A stretch of 15,367 bases of DNA, taken from contig WRFW01000211.1 in NCBI GenBank assembly GCA_009787435.1, forward strand, positions 1 to 15,367. The letters are read 5' to 3'. The notes under the pieces are model-generated. The model did no database searches, was not told the origin of the DNA, and saw nothing but the letters and a program-made list of their open reading frames with translations. Every line of letters starts with the position of its first letter. Positions within the stretch are counted from its first letter, which is position 1. The stretch is from Defluviitaleaceae bacterium. Its GTDB lineage: Bacteria; Bacillota; Clostridia; Lachnospirales; UBA5962. The position numbers were made by a program, and so were the translations under genes. Positions 1-7,154 of the stretch are shown in pieces.

Positions 1-1
1 T

Positions 2-1357
2 TCTTGTGGAGATGGTGGTATTTTGTTGGAAATAGTCCGTAGATATGTTGTAGCGGGTTTTAATTCCAAGCAAAATTTAGATGAAATTAAAAAAGGGTTA
101 GAAAAAAATATTTTTGGGTATGAAATTGAAAAAGAAAAGTTAAACAACTGTCGAAAAAATTTAGACGATTTAGTATTAAATGAATATGGCATAAAAAATG
201 TAAATTGGAATTTATTTTGCCGTGATTATTTAAAAATTAAACACGAAAACGAGTTCGATTTTGTAATCGGCAATCCACCCTATATTTCATATCGAGATTT
301 AAATTTAGAAGAAAGAGAATACATAAGGGAAAATTATGAAACTTGTATACAAGGTAAGTTTGATATATACTATGCTTTTTTAGAAGCGGGTATAAAATCA
401 ATGAATGATAATGGTAAAATGGTTTATTTAGTGCCTAGCAATATGTTTAAATGTACATTTGGTAGACTAATCCGTGAATTTTTAAAACCTCATTTAACAG
501 AAATTTATGATTATAAGACTGAAAAAATATTTTCTGACAAATTAACTAATTCTGTTATTCTATCTCTGAGTAAAAATAAAAATTTAGAGCATATAAACTA
601 TTATGATTTAAGCCAAAAATTAAGTTTTGAAATACCTGCTTATGATTTGAAAGATAAGTGGATTTTTACACAGTCAACTTCCGAAAATTCTAGTAAAGAG
701 ATTTCATATGCACGCTTTGGTGATTATTTTAATGCACAAGTAACTATTGCTACTCTTTTGAATAGAGCTTTTATTTTGAAAGACTTTGAAGAATTTGAAG
801 ATTTTATTGTTGAAAATAGCAGCACTTTAAAAATTGAAAAACAGCTCGTTAGAAAAGCTGTGAATCCACGCTCATTTAATTTGAGTAGAGAAGAAAGAAT
901 AATTTTTCCCTATTATTATGAAAATGGTGAATTTTTAAGATATTCTCCAGAAGAGTTTCAAAAAAATTTTCCATTTGCCAAAGAGTATCTTTCAAGATTT
1001 CGCAGTGAACTCGATAGGAGAAACTCACACGCTAATATTAATTGGTTTGAATATGGCCGCTCTCAAGCTTTAAAAAAATTAAACGAGCCTAAAATATTAA
1101 TCTCTATTTTAATAACGAAAGAAGTTAGTACACATATTTTAGATGAGCATACTATTCCAAGTTCAGGAATTTTTATAACTAAGACAAGCAAATATAGTTT
1201 AAAACTTGCCCAAAAAGTTTTGCATAGTGAAGAATTTATGGATTATGTAAAAAATATTGGTATCATTTGTAATGGTAGGTCTTATAAAATAACGCCGAGT
1301 GATATTAATGAATTTATGTTTGATAAAAAAAATTTATATGGAGGGTATAATGAGTGA
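2..1357 (+). CDS. N6-adenine DNA methyltransferase (Eco57I/TaqI-like), 5' end outside window
   Basis: Partial gene. The frame is open from base 2, and the first codons read SCGDGGILLEIV, which is SAM-binding motif I of class I methyltransferases. The real start therefore lies upstream, and the TTG at 23 is internal. Motif IV, the catalytic NPPY of N6-adenine methylases, is at 272-283 within the context FVIGNPPYISY. About 450 residues are visible. The second half (NWFEYGRSQAL, KILISILITKEVST, and a terminal ICNGRSYKITPSDI stretch) resembles the TaqI-like target-recognition region of Eco57I/type IIG-style methylases. No nuclease motif is visible; one could sit in the missing N-terminus. It would methylate adenine in a specific DNA site to mark self DNA. 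Its end overlaps the DUF262 gene by 8 nt, so the two are probably translationally coupled. The family is clear; the specificity and whether it cleaves cannot be read here. Confidence 0.9.
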   Translation, partial: SCGDGGILLEIVRRYVVAGFNSKQNLDEIKKGLEKNIFGYEIEKEKLNNCRKNLDDLVLNEYGIKNVNWNLFCRDYLKIKHENEFDFVIGNPPYISYRDLNLEEREYIRENYETCIQGKFDIYYAFLEAGIKSMNDNGKMVYLVPSNMFKCTFGRLIREFLKPHLTEIYDYKTEKIFSDKLTNSVILSLSKNKNLEHINYYDLSQKLSFEIPAYDLKDKWIFTQSTSENSSKEISYARFGDYFNAQVTIATLLNRAFILKDFEEFEDFIVENSSTLKIEKQLVRKAVNPRSFNLSREERIIFPYYYENGEFLRYSPEEFQKNFPFAKEYLSRFRSELDRRNSHANINWFEYGRSQALKKLNEPKILISILITKEVSTHILDEHTIPSSGIFITKTSKYSLKLAQKVLHSEEFMDYVKNIGIICNGRSYKITPSDINEFMFDKKNLYGGYNE

Positions 1358-2522
1358 TTTACAAGAATTTAGATTAGAAGAATTGAAAAAAGAGATTGCC
1401 GAGAAGAGAAAAGAAATATATACTTCTGATTTACCTATGTCAATTGGTGAGTTAGCAAGTCTTTATAAAGATGGAGAAATTACTATTGCTCCATCTTATC
1501 AACGTTTTTTTAGATGGAATGATGAACAAAAAACAAGATTAATAGAATCGGTTATTCTTAATATTCCTATGCCATCTGTATTTTTTCAAGAAAATAATAA
1601 TAAATGGGAAGTTATTGATGGATTACAACGCTTATCAACATTTTTTGAATTCATGGGAATTTTAAAAGATGAAAATGATAAGCTTAAACCTCCTCTTATA
1701 TTAGTCAAAACAAAGTATCTACCCCACTTTGAAAATGTACAGTATGGTAATAATAGTGTTTCTAGTGATAGCAATATAACTTGTTTTGACCAAGATTTAA
1801 AGTTCTCTTTTAGAAGATATAGAATAGATGTTAAAACTATAAATAAAGAAAGTGATAAAGGTAAAAAATATGAAATGTTTCAGCGTCTTAATAGTGGAGG
1901 AAGCCATCTTGAGCCTCAAGAAATTAGAAATGCTATTATGCTGCAAGAAAATGAGGCTGTTTATAACCTAATAGAATCATTATCTCAAAATCTTGATTTT
2001 AAAGATATTTTACCTTTATCCGAAAAACAAGAAGATGAAAGATATGGAATGGAAATGATAACACGTTATATCATAACCGATAATTGTGATTTAGATTGGA
2101 GTACTGAGGAAAATGTGCCGCGTTTTTTGGATGAGTATATAATTGCTATATGCCATGGAAAGTATCATGATAAAAAAGATAAAAAGGGAGAAAATTTATC
2201 ACTTAATTTTGATGTAATTAAAGAAAAGTTTAATAAAACTTGTAAATTGCTGAATGATGTTTTGGGGGATTCCGCATTTAAAAAATTTGATTTTTTTAAA
2301 GATAAATTTTCAGGTTCTTCTTTAAAAAATTACTTTATTTGTGTTATGGTTGGTGTTGGGAATAATATAGATTTTTGGGAAGAAAATAGTGATAAGTTAA
2401 TAGACAAACTAAAAGAATTTCAAAAAACTAATAACTTTAAAGTATTACAAAATACAGAAAAGAGGGTTAATAACAAGCTAAGGTTGGCAAAAAAAGAAAG
2501 TAGTTATTTTCACGTTTTCTAA
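1350..2522 (+). CDS. DUF262 (ParB/GmrS-like) protein of a defence cassette
   Basis: 390-residue protein. I chose ATG 1350 (MSDLQEF) over an in-frame ATG at 1299 because GGAGGG at 1340-1345 sits just ahead of it and the 17 extra codons lie inside the methylase gene. DUF262 hallmarks are visible: PSYQRFFRW (48-56), the DGQQR-type motif as VIDGLQRLSTF (88-98, with Leu for the usual first Gln), and FQRLNSGG with QEIRNAIM (177-197). DUF262 is the N-terminal ParB/Srx-fold domain of GmrSD type IV restriction enzymes, BrxU and SspE, where it binds or hydrolyses nucleotides and senses modified DNA. The HNH (DUF1524) nuclease that usually follows is not evident: I see no H-x-x-P motif in the charged C-terminal 140 residues. 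A separate effector is therefore likely, and the next gene (10 nt on) is a candidate. The exact role here is inference. Confidence 0.9.
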   Translation: MSDLQEFRLEELKKEIAEKRKEIYTSDLPMSIGELASLYKDGEITIAPSYQRFFRWNDEQKTRLIESVILNIPMPSVFFQENNNKWEVIDGLQRLSTFFEFMGILKDENDKLKPPLILVKTKYLPHFENVQYGNNSVSSDSNITCFDQDLKFSFRRYRIDVKTINKESDKGKKYEMFQRLNSGGSHLEPQEIRNAIMLQENEAVYNLIESLSQNLDFKDILPLSEKQEDERYGMEMITRYIITDNCDLDWSTEENVPRFLDEYIIAICHGKYHDKKDKKGENLSLNFDVIKEKFNKTCKLLNDVLGDSAFKKFDFFKDKFSGSSLKNYFICVMVGVGNNIDFWEENSDKLIDKLKEFQKTNNFKVLQNTEKRVNNKLRLAKKESSYFHVF

Positions 2523-2532
2523 GGTGTGAAAA

Positions 2533-3165
2533 ATGGAAGATAATAAGACTATTGAAAGTGTTCTGGCTTGGCGAAAAAAAGAGCTTCTTCACTTTAGAGC
2601 AAAATTTTATGGATTTGATGAATTAAGTGATAAAGATAAGTTATATTATTATAAATCTTCAATTTTGTTGATATATTCGCATTTAGAAGGAGGAATTATT
2701 GATTGTTTGAAAGAGTATCTAGCTAGTATATCTAATTTGAAAGCTAAGAATAGTTCAATAAGAATAGGAACAATTTTTTTGGCTAATATTGATAAAGTAA
2801 AAAAGTTTGATTTAAATTCCGAATTAATTATAAACGATGATATATTTAAATTTGAAACCTCAGATAAAAATTTGAAATTTGGAAGTAACTATAACGATAA
2901 TATTATAGTAAATTTAAAATCACTTTTAGAAATTGATGAACCCTCAATAAATAGACCTTATTTAGAGGGTTTTAAAACAAAATTTTTAGAAACTCGAAAT
3001 AGAATAGCTCACGGATATAAATTGATTGATGAAACAACAATAAACAAAGAATACCTTGAAAAATATTATGAAATGGTTATGAAAATTTTAGATACTTTCT
3101 CTGTTCAGCTATCTAATAATATAGAGAATAAAGCATATTTAACAGACGGAGCTAAAAAATTTTAA
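2533..3165 (+). CDS. Putative HEPN-domain ribonuclease (MAE_28990/MAE_18760-like)
   Basis: 210-residue soluble, mostly helical protein. An early helix reads SILLIYSHLEGGIIDCLKEY (43-62), and a late helix carries RNRIAHG, giving the R-x4-H signature (R155, H160) that forms the active site of HEPN RNases. This layout resembles the MAE_28990/MAE_18760 HEPN families, which are known from restriction-modification and toxin-like neighbourhoods. The start is ATG 2533, with AAGGTG (2521-2526) overlapping the DUF262 stop, so it is in the same operon. It is followed by topB after 1 nt. By inference it is the RNA-cleaving abortive effector, triggered or restrained by the methylase/DUF262 pair. It could instead be a catalytically idle partner. 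The family call rests on motif and size, without a profile search. Confidence 0.75.
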   Translation: MEDNKTIESVLAWRKKELLHFRAKFYGFDELSDKDKLYYYKSSILLIYSHLEGGIIDCLKEYLASISNLKAKNSSIRIGTIFLANIDKVKKFDLNSELIINDDIFKFETSDKNLKFGSNYNDNIIVNLKSLLEIDEPSINRPYLEGFKTKFLETRNRIAHGYKLIDETTINKEYLEKYYEMVMKILDTFSVQLSNNIENKAYLTDGAKKF

Positions 3166-3166
3166 T

Positions 3167-4999
3167 ATGAAACTTATTATAACAGAGAAACCCTCAGTCG
3201 CTTTAGATATTGCAAAAGTGATGGGAATAAAAACAAAACAAAGTGGTTTTTATATAGGCAATGGTTATATAATCACTTGGTGTGCAGGTCATTTATTAAC
3301 ACTTGCAGAGCCAAACGATTATGATAATAGATTTAAAAGTTGGAATATATCTCATTTGCCTATAGTCCCTTTAAAATTTAAATATAAAATTTCTGACGGC
3401 AAAAGTGAACGTGTTTCTGTAATCAAAAACCTCTTAGCCCGTGAAGATGTTACTTTAATTATAAATGCTTGCGATGCTGGGCGTGAGGGAGAGCTTATTT
3501 TCGGTGAAATTTATAATAACACGAAAAATAAAAAACCAGTGAAAAGACTTTGGATAAGTTCGCTTGAAGAAAGTTCAATAAAACAAGGTTTTGAAAATTT
3601 AAAAGAGGGTGAAGAGTTTGAAAATCTATATCAAGCGGCTTTTTGCAGGCAAAAGGCAGATTGGATAGTTGGTATAAATGGTACTAGACTATTTACAAAG
3701 CTATATGGTGGCGAGCTTTTAAATGTTGGTAGAGTTGTAACACCTACTTTAGCTTTAATAGTTGAGCGTCAAAAAGCTATAGACAATTTTAAAAAAGAAC
3801 CAATCTATAGTATAGAACTTCTTCACGGTGATTTAAAAGCTTTTTATGAAAATCGTAAGATTAAAGATAAAAATGAAGCATTAAAAATTTTAGATGCTTG
3901 TGTTGGAAATAATGCAACTGTTACCGATGTTACAAAAAAGAAGAAAAGTGAAGCACCACCAAAACTTTTTGACCTTACTACTTTACAAAGGCTGGCAAAT
4001 AAAAAATTTAAATATACAGCAGATAAAACACTTTCTATTGCACAAAGTTTATATGAAAAAAAATTATTAACTTATCCTAGAACCGATAGTAGATTTTTAA
4101 CGACCGATATGGAGAAAACAGCTTTAATGCTTTTAAATATTTTAGAAGCCAAAAATATAAATATAAAACAAGTTATAAATAATAAAAAAGTTTCAGACCA
4201 CCATGCAATTATACCAACTAAAAATGGGCTAAAAGAAACTTTAAAAATTAAAGAAGACGAGCAAAATATTTTAGAGCTAGTAAAAACTAGATTTATAGCT
4301 GCTGTTTATCCTAAATTTGAATATGAAGAAACTGTTATAACTCTTGATTGTAATGGGAATAAATTTTTGGCTACTGGTAAAGCTGTTATAAAATTAGGTT
4401 TTAAAGAAATAGAGCCAGATATTATAGTTGCTTCACCGAGTAATAAACAAGGTGAGCAATCATTTGTGAAAGAAACTTTTTTGCCTAAATTAAATAAAGG
4501 TGATATTTTGGAAAATCCAACTTTTGAGCTAAAAGAGGGTGAGACTACACCGCCAAAGCCATATACAGAAAATACTTTACTTGCAGCTATGGAAAATGTA
4601 AATAGAAAGGCTTCAGATTTTGAAGCAGAAATTGAAAGGAAAGGTATAGGAACACCTGCAACTAGGGCTGCTATAATAGAAAAGTTAGTAAAATCATACT
4701 TTATTAAGAGAGAGAAAAATAATTTATTGCCAACGTTAAAAGGTGTAAATACAATAGCTGTGCTTCCTGATAGTATAAAATCCCCTCTTTTAACTGCTGA
4801 ATGGGAAAATTCTTTAAAGCAAGTTGAGCTTGGAGAGAGTACACCTGCTCAGTTTATGGAATCTATTAAAGACTTTGTTTTTAGCATAGTTGATGAAAAT
4901 AAAACTCCTAAGCAAGAATTTTTAAAGTCTTTTGATAATGTTAAAAATAATAAAAAATTCAAAAAATATTATCCAAAGCGAAAAGTAATTTCAAAATAA
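3167..4999 (+). CDS. topB: DNA topoisomerase III (type IA)
   Basis: 610 residues. Type IA topoisomerases cut one DNA strand through a tyrosine and pass the other strand; TopB mainly decatenates and resolves recombination or replication intermediates. An N-terminal TOPRIM domain shows TEKPS (6-10) and CDAGREGELIF (102-112), in which the second acidic residue of the classical D-x-D is Gly, a variant I recall from other Bacillota TopB. QKADWIVGINGTRL (162-175) follows. The active-site motif is TYPRTDSR with Tyr303 and Arg305; SDHHAIIPT (343-351) and GIGTPATRAAIIE (493-505) are intact. There are no zinc-finger cysteine pairs; the protein ends in a Lys-rich tail. The start ATG 3167 is 1 nt past the HEPN stop, with no good SD, suggesting translational coupling. 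Such topB copies are frequent on conjugative elements as well as chromosomes. No terminator is visible after it. Confidence 0.95.
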   Translation: MKLIITEKPSVALDIAKVMGIKTKQSGFYIGNGYIITWCAGHLLTLAEPNDYDNRFKSWNISHLPIVPLKFKYKISDGKSERVSVIKNLLAREDVTLIINACDAGREGELIFGEIYNNTKNKKPVKRLWISSLEESSIKQGFENLKEGEEFENLYQAAFCRQKADWIVGINGTRLFTKLYGGELLNVGRVVTPTLALIVERQKAIDNFKKEPIYSIELLHGDLKAFYENRKIKDKNEALKILDACVGNNATVTDVTKKKKSEAPPKLFDLTTLQRLANKKFKYTADKTLSIAQSLYEKKLLTYPRTDSRFLTTDMEKTALMLLNILEAKNINIKQVINNKKVSDHHAIIPTKNGLKETLKIKEDEQNILELVKTRFIAAVYPKFEYEETVITLDCNGNKFLATGKAVIKLGFKEIEPDIIVASPSNKQGEQSFVKETFLPKLNKGDILENPTFELKEGETTPPKPYTENTLLAAMENVNRKASDFEAEIERKGIGTPATRAAIIEKLVKSYFIKREKNNLLPTLKGVNTIAVLPDSIKSPLLTAEWENSLKQVELGESTPAQFMESIKDFVFSIVDENKTPKQEFLKSFDNVKNNKKFKKYYPKRKVISK

Positions 5000-5011
5000 A
5001 TTAAAAAAATG

Positions 5012-5040
5012 TTTACAGTAGCCTTTCATTGTGATAAAAT
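5012..5040 (+). promoter_or_regulatory. Sigma-A promoter for the penicillin-binding protein gene
   Basis: TTTACA (5012-5017), a 17-base spacer, then TAAAAT (5035-5040). The expected start is near 5047, giving a leader of about 98 nt. The heptamer ATTGTGA occurs twice (5028-5034 and 5044-5050), 16 bp apart, bracketing the -10 box; it may be an operator or chance. The rest of the leader (5051-5132) is AT-rich with only a weak ATAGC/GCTAT hairpin near 5096-5112. Confidence 0.6.
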
Positions 5041-5144
5041 GTTATTGTGAAAAATATATTTTTATATTTAATTTTGAATAACTGCTGTTTTATATAGCTA
5101 TTTCGGCTATCATTAGTGTATTAAATAATTGATTGGAGTATTTA

Positions 5145-6506
5145 ATGGGTGATATTAAAAAAAATCTTCGTATAATTTTTGGGCTTTTTTTTGTAATGTT
5201 TGCATTCCTCGTAGGCTACATAGTCTATTTTGAAGTTTTTGTGAGCCCTGTTATTGTAAATCAAACTTTAAACCCTAGAACAAATATAGTTCATGAAAAT
5301 GTTTGGCGGGGGAATATTTATGATGTTAATAATAACTTGCTTGTAGAGCAAACAGAGCTAAGTAGAAATTATATTTATGGAAGTGCTTTTGCTCATACAG
5401 TAGGCTATACGGGCGTTGGTCGTTTTGGAATAGAAGAAAGATATAATTTTTATTTAACTAATTTATCGGGTGAACTATTTCAAAGAATAGACTATATATC
5501 TTTTGGTGCTAATATGTATGGGGACAGTTTAAGGCTAACTTTAGATTCAGAGCTGCAAAATTTTGCATATTCTCAATTAGGTGATAGACGCGGTAGTATA
5601 GTCGTTTTAGAGCCCTCTACTGGTGCGGTTCGTGCTATGGTTTCAAATCCATCTTTTAATCCTAATAATATAGCACAAGATTTTAATGCACTTAGAGATG
5701 ATGCCGATAGCCCATTTTTAAATCGTGCCTCTGGTGGGCTTTACCCACCCGGTTCAACATTTAAAACTGTAACTGCACTATTAGGCTTAAAGCTTGCTCC
5801 TAATTTTACGCATTATTGCCATGGGCATATAATTTTAGATGGGCATAGAATAAATAACTTTAATAACGTTGCCCATGGGTATATAAATATGTCTCGGGCT
5901 TTTGCTGTTTCTTGCAATACTTTTTTTGTAGCACTTGCAAATTATATAGGTGGCTATAATTTTCAAAAATATGCAGGAAAGCTTTTTCCACACATAAATT
6001 TTTCTTTAAACTATTCACAAGCTCAGTTTAATTTTTCTTATGAATATGCAGACTTAGCAATGTTAATGCAAACTTCTATAGGGCAGGGTCAAACTCTTGT
6101 AAACCCTCTTTATTTAGCTCTTTTAGCTAGCACAGTTGCAAACGGTGGTATAATGGCAGAGCCTCATATAGTTCAAAATGTATTAACTCATAGAGGAAAT
6201 ATAAGAAGAACTTTTCGCACACCTGCAATTAGACTTTTTGATGAATATTATTCTAACCATTTAAAAGATATGATGGTAAGAGTAGTAACTGAGGGAACCG
6301 GTATAGCAGCAGCATTAAATAATTATCAGCTAGCAGGTAAAACAGGCACAGCAGAAGTAGGGTATGGTGCTTCACATGGGCTCTTTATCGGATTTGCACC
6401 GGCAGATAACCCACGCTATGCTATAGCAGTAGTTTTAGAAAATTCCGGTGGCACAGCTCCCGTCCAACCAATTGTTCGGAATGTATTAAACTTTGCATTG
6501 AATTAA
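5145..6506 (+). CDS. Class B penicillin-binding protein (transpeptidase, PbpA/FtsI-like)
   Basis: 453-residue membrane-anchored peptidoglycan transpeptidase, forming peptide cross-links outside the membrane in elongation or division. An N-terminal membrane segment (about 9-33) serves as the anchor. A short dimerisation-type region follows, with WRGNIYD (54-60) and GRFGIEERY (92-100). The transpeptidase domain has all three active-site motifs: STFK (Ser204, Lys207), SCN (256-258) and KTGTAE (399-404). There is no glycosyltransferase domain, so it must work with a SEDS polymerase (RodA/FtsW type), which is not in this window. I chose ATG 5145 because GGAG (5135-5138) is ideally placed; the TTG at 5133 overlaps that SD. 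At 453 residues it matches the short PbpA type, not full-length FtsI or SpoVD. It has its own promoter despite following topB closely. Confidence 0.93.
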   Translation: MGDIKKNLRIIFGLFFVMFAFLVGYIVYFEVFVSPVIVNQTLNPRTNIVHENVWRGNIYDVNNNLLVEQTELSRNYIYGSAFAHTVGYTGVGRFGIEERYNFYLTNLSGELFQRIDYISFGANMYGDSLRLTLDSELQNFAYSQLGDRRGSIVVLEPSTGAVRAMVSNPSFNPNNIAQDFNALRDDADSPFLNRASGGLYPPGSTFKTVTALLGLKLAPNFTHYCHGHIILDGHRINNFNNVAHGYINMSRAFAVSCNTFFVALANYIGGYNFQKYAGKLFPHINFSLNYSQAQFNFSYEYADLAMLMQTSIGQGQTLVNPLYLALLASTVANGGIMAEPHIVQNVLTHRGNIRRTFRTPAIRLFDEYYSNHLKDMMVRVVTEGTGIAAALNNYQLAGKTGTAEVGYGASHGLFIGFAPADNPRYAIAVVLENSGGTAPVQPIVRNVLNFALN

Positions 6507-6643
6507 AGCACTAATCTTTAAAACTTGTTATATTTTCGGTATATTTTAAAAAACATCGGCTTTAATCTTATTTGCCAACTATAATAAATTTCTAAAGTAA
6601 TTGCTCTAAAAAAATAATTTAAAAATAGGGGATTTATATTTTA
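6507..6643 (+). other. AT-rich intergenic region before rpiB
   Basis: 137 bases with no gene. A TATAAT at 6580-6585 could be a -10 box, but I see no matching -35 at the usual distance. A short repeat of TATATTTT occurs near 6530 and 6540. No convincing terminator follows the penicillin-binding protein gene. Confidence 0.3.
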
Positions 6644-7090
6644 ATGAAAAAAATAATAGCTATAGGAAACGACCACGCAGGTGTAAAATTAAAAAATGAA
6701 ATTGCTGTGCATCTTAGAAGCCAAGGTTTTGAAGTAATTGATTTTGGGACAAATGATAACCAAGAACCTACAGACTATCCAATTTACGCACGAAATGTTG
6801 CTAATGCTGTTTTGGAAAAAAAAGCAAATTGCGGCATATTAATTTGCGGCACAGGCATAGGAATATCAATTGTAGCAAATAAAATGAAAGGTATACGTTG
6901 TGCGGCTTGTAGCGACCCTTATTCTGCAAAGCTTTCTAAAGAACATAATAATACAAATATTTTAGCTTTTGGTGCAAGGGTTATAAGCCAAGGTTTAGCC
7001 AAAATGATAGTAGATTCTTGGATAACCGCAGAATTTCAAGGAGGAATTCATTCTAAAAGGATAGAAATGATAGAAGAGAACAATAAATAA
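6644..7090 (+). CDS. rpiB: Ribose-5-phosphate isomerase B (RpiB/LacAB family)
   Basis: 148-residue cytoplasmic enzyme interconverting ribose-5-phosphate and ribulose-5-phosphate in the non-oxidative pentose phosphate pathway. The family can also act on allose- or galactose-type phosphates. IGNDHAG (7-13) supplies the substrate-binding His11. ICGTGIG (67-73) carries the catalytic Cys68 and Thr70 of the E. coli-type enzyme, as opposed to the Glu-type mycobacterial one. CSDPYSAKLSKEHNNTN includes His101, the ring-opening base position, and the C-terminal HSKRIEMI supplies the phosphate-binding arginine. Length is normal for the family. The start is ATG 6644; the SD AGGGGA (6627-6632) is 11 nt upstream, slightly far. 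It is followed after 64 nt by ilvA in the same direction. No lac or sugar-PTS genes are nearby, so the housekeeping isomerase role is preferred. Confidence 0.95.
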   Translation: MKKIIAIGNDHAGVKLKNEIAVHLRSQGFEVIDFGTNDNQEPTDYPIYARNVANAVLEKKANCGILICGTGIGISIVANKMKGIRCAACSDPYSAKLSKEHNNTNILAFGARVISQGLAKMIVDSWITAEFQGGIHSKRIEMIEENNK

Positions 7091-7154
7091 GGCAGAAAAC
7101 GAAACGGAAGCTTATTTAAAATACTAGCTTTCATAAACATTAGGAGAACTATTT

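Noticed and set aside
23..25. TTG at 23 as the methylase start
   Set aside because: The open frame continues to base 2 and encodes SAM motif I upstream of it, so the gene is cut by the window edge.
1299..1349. Upstream ATG for the DUF262 gene
   Set aside because: It adds 17 unrelated residues inside the methylase gene; ATG 1350 has a GGAGGG SD at the right distance.
1586..1774. Antisense open frame within the DUF262 gene
   Set aside because: Low-complexity shadow of a clearly coding strand, with no SD and no recognisable motif.
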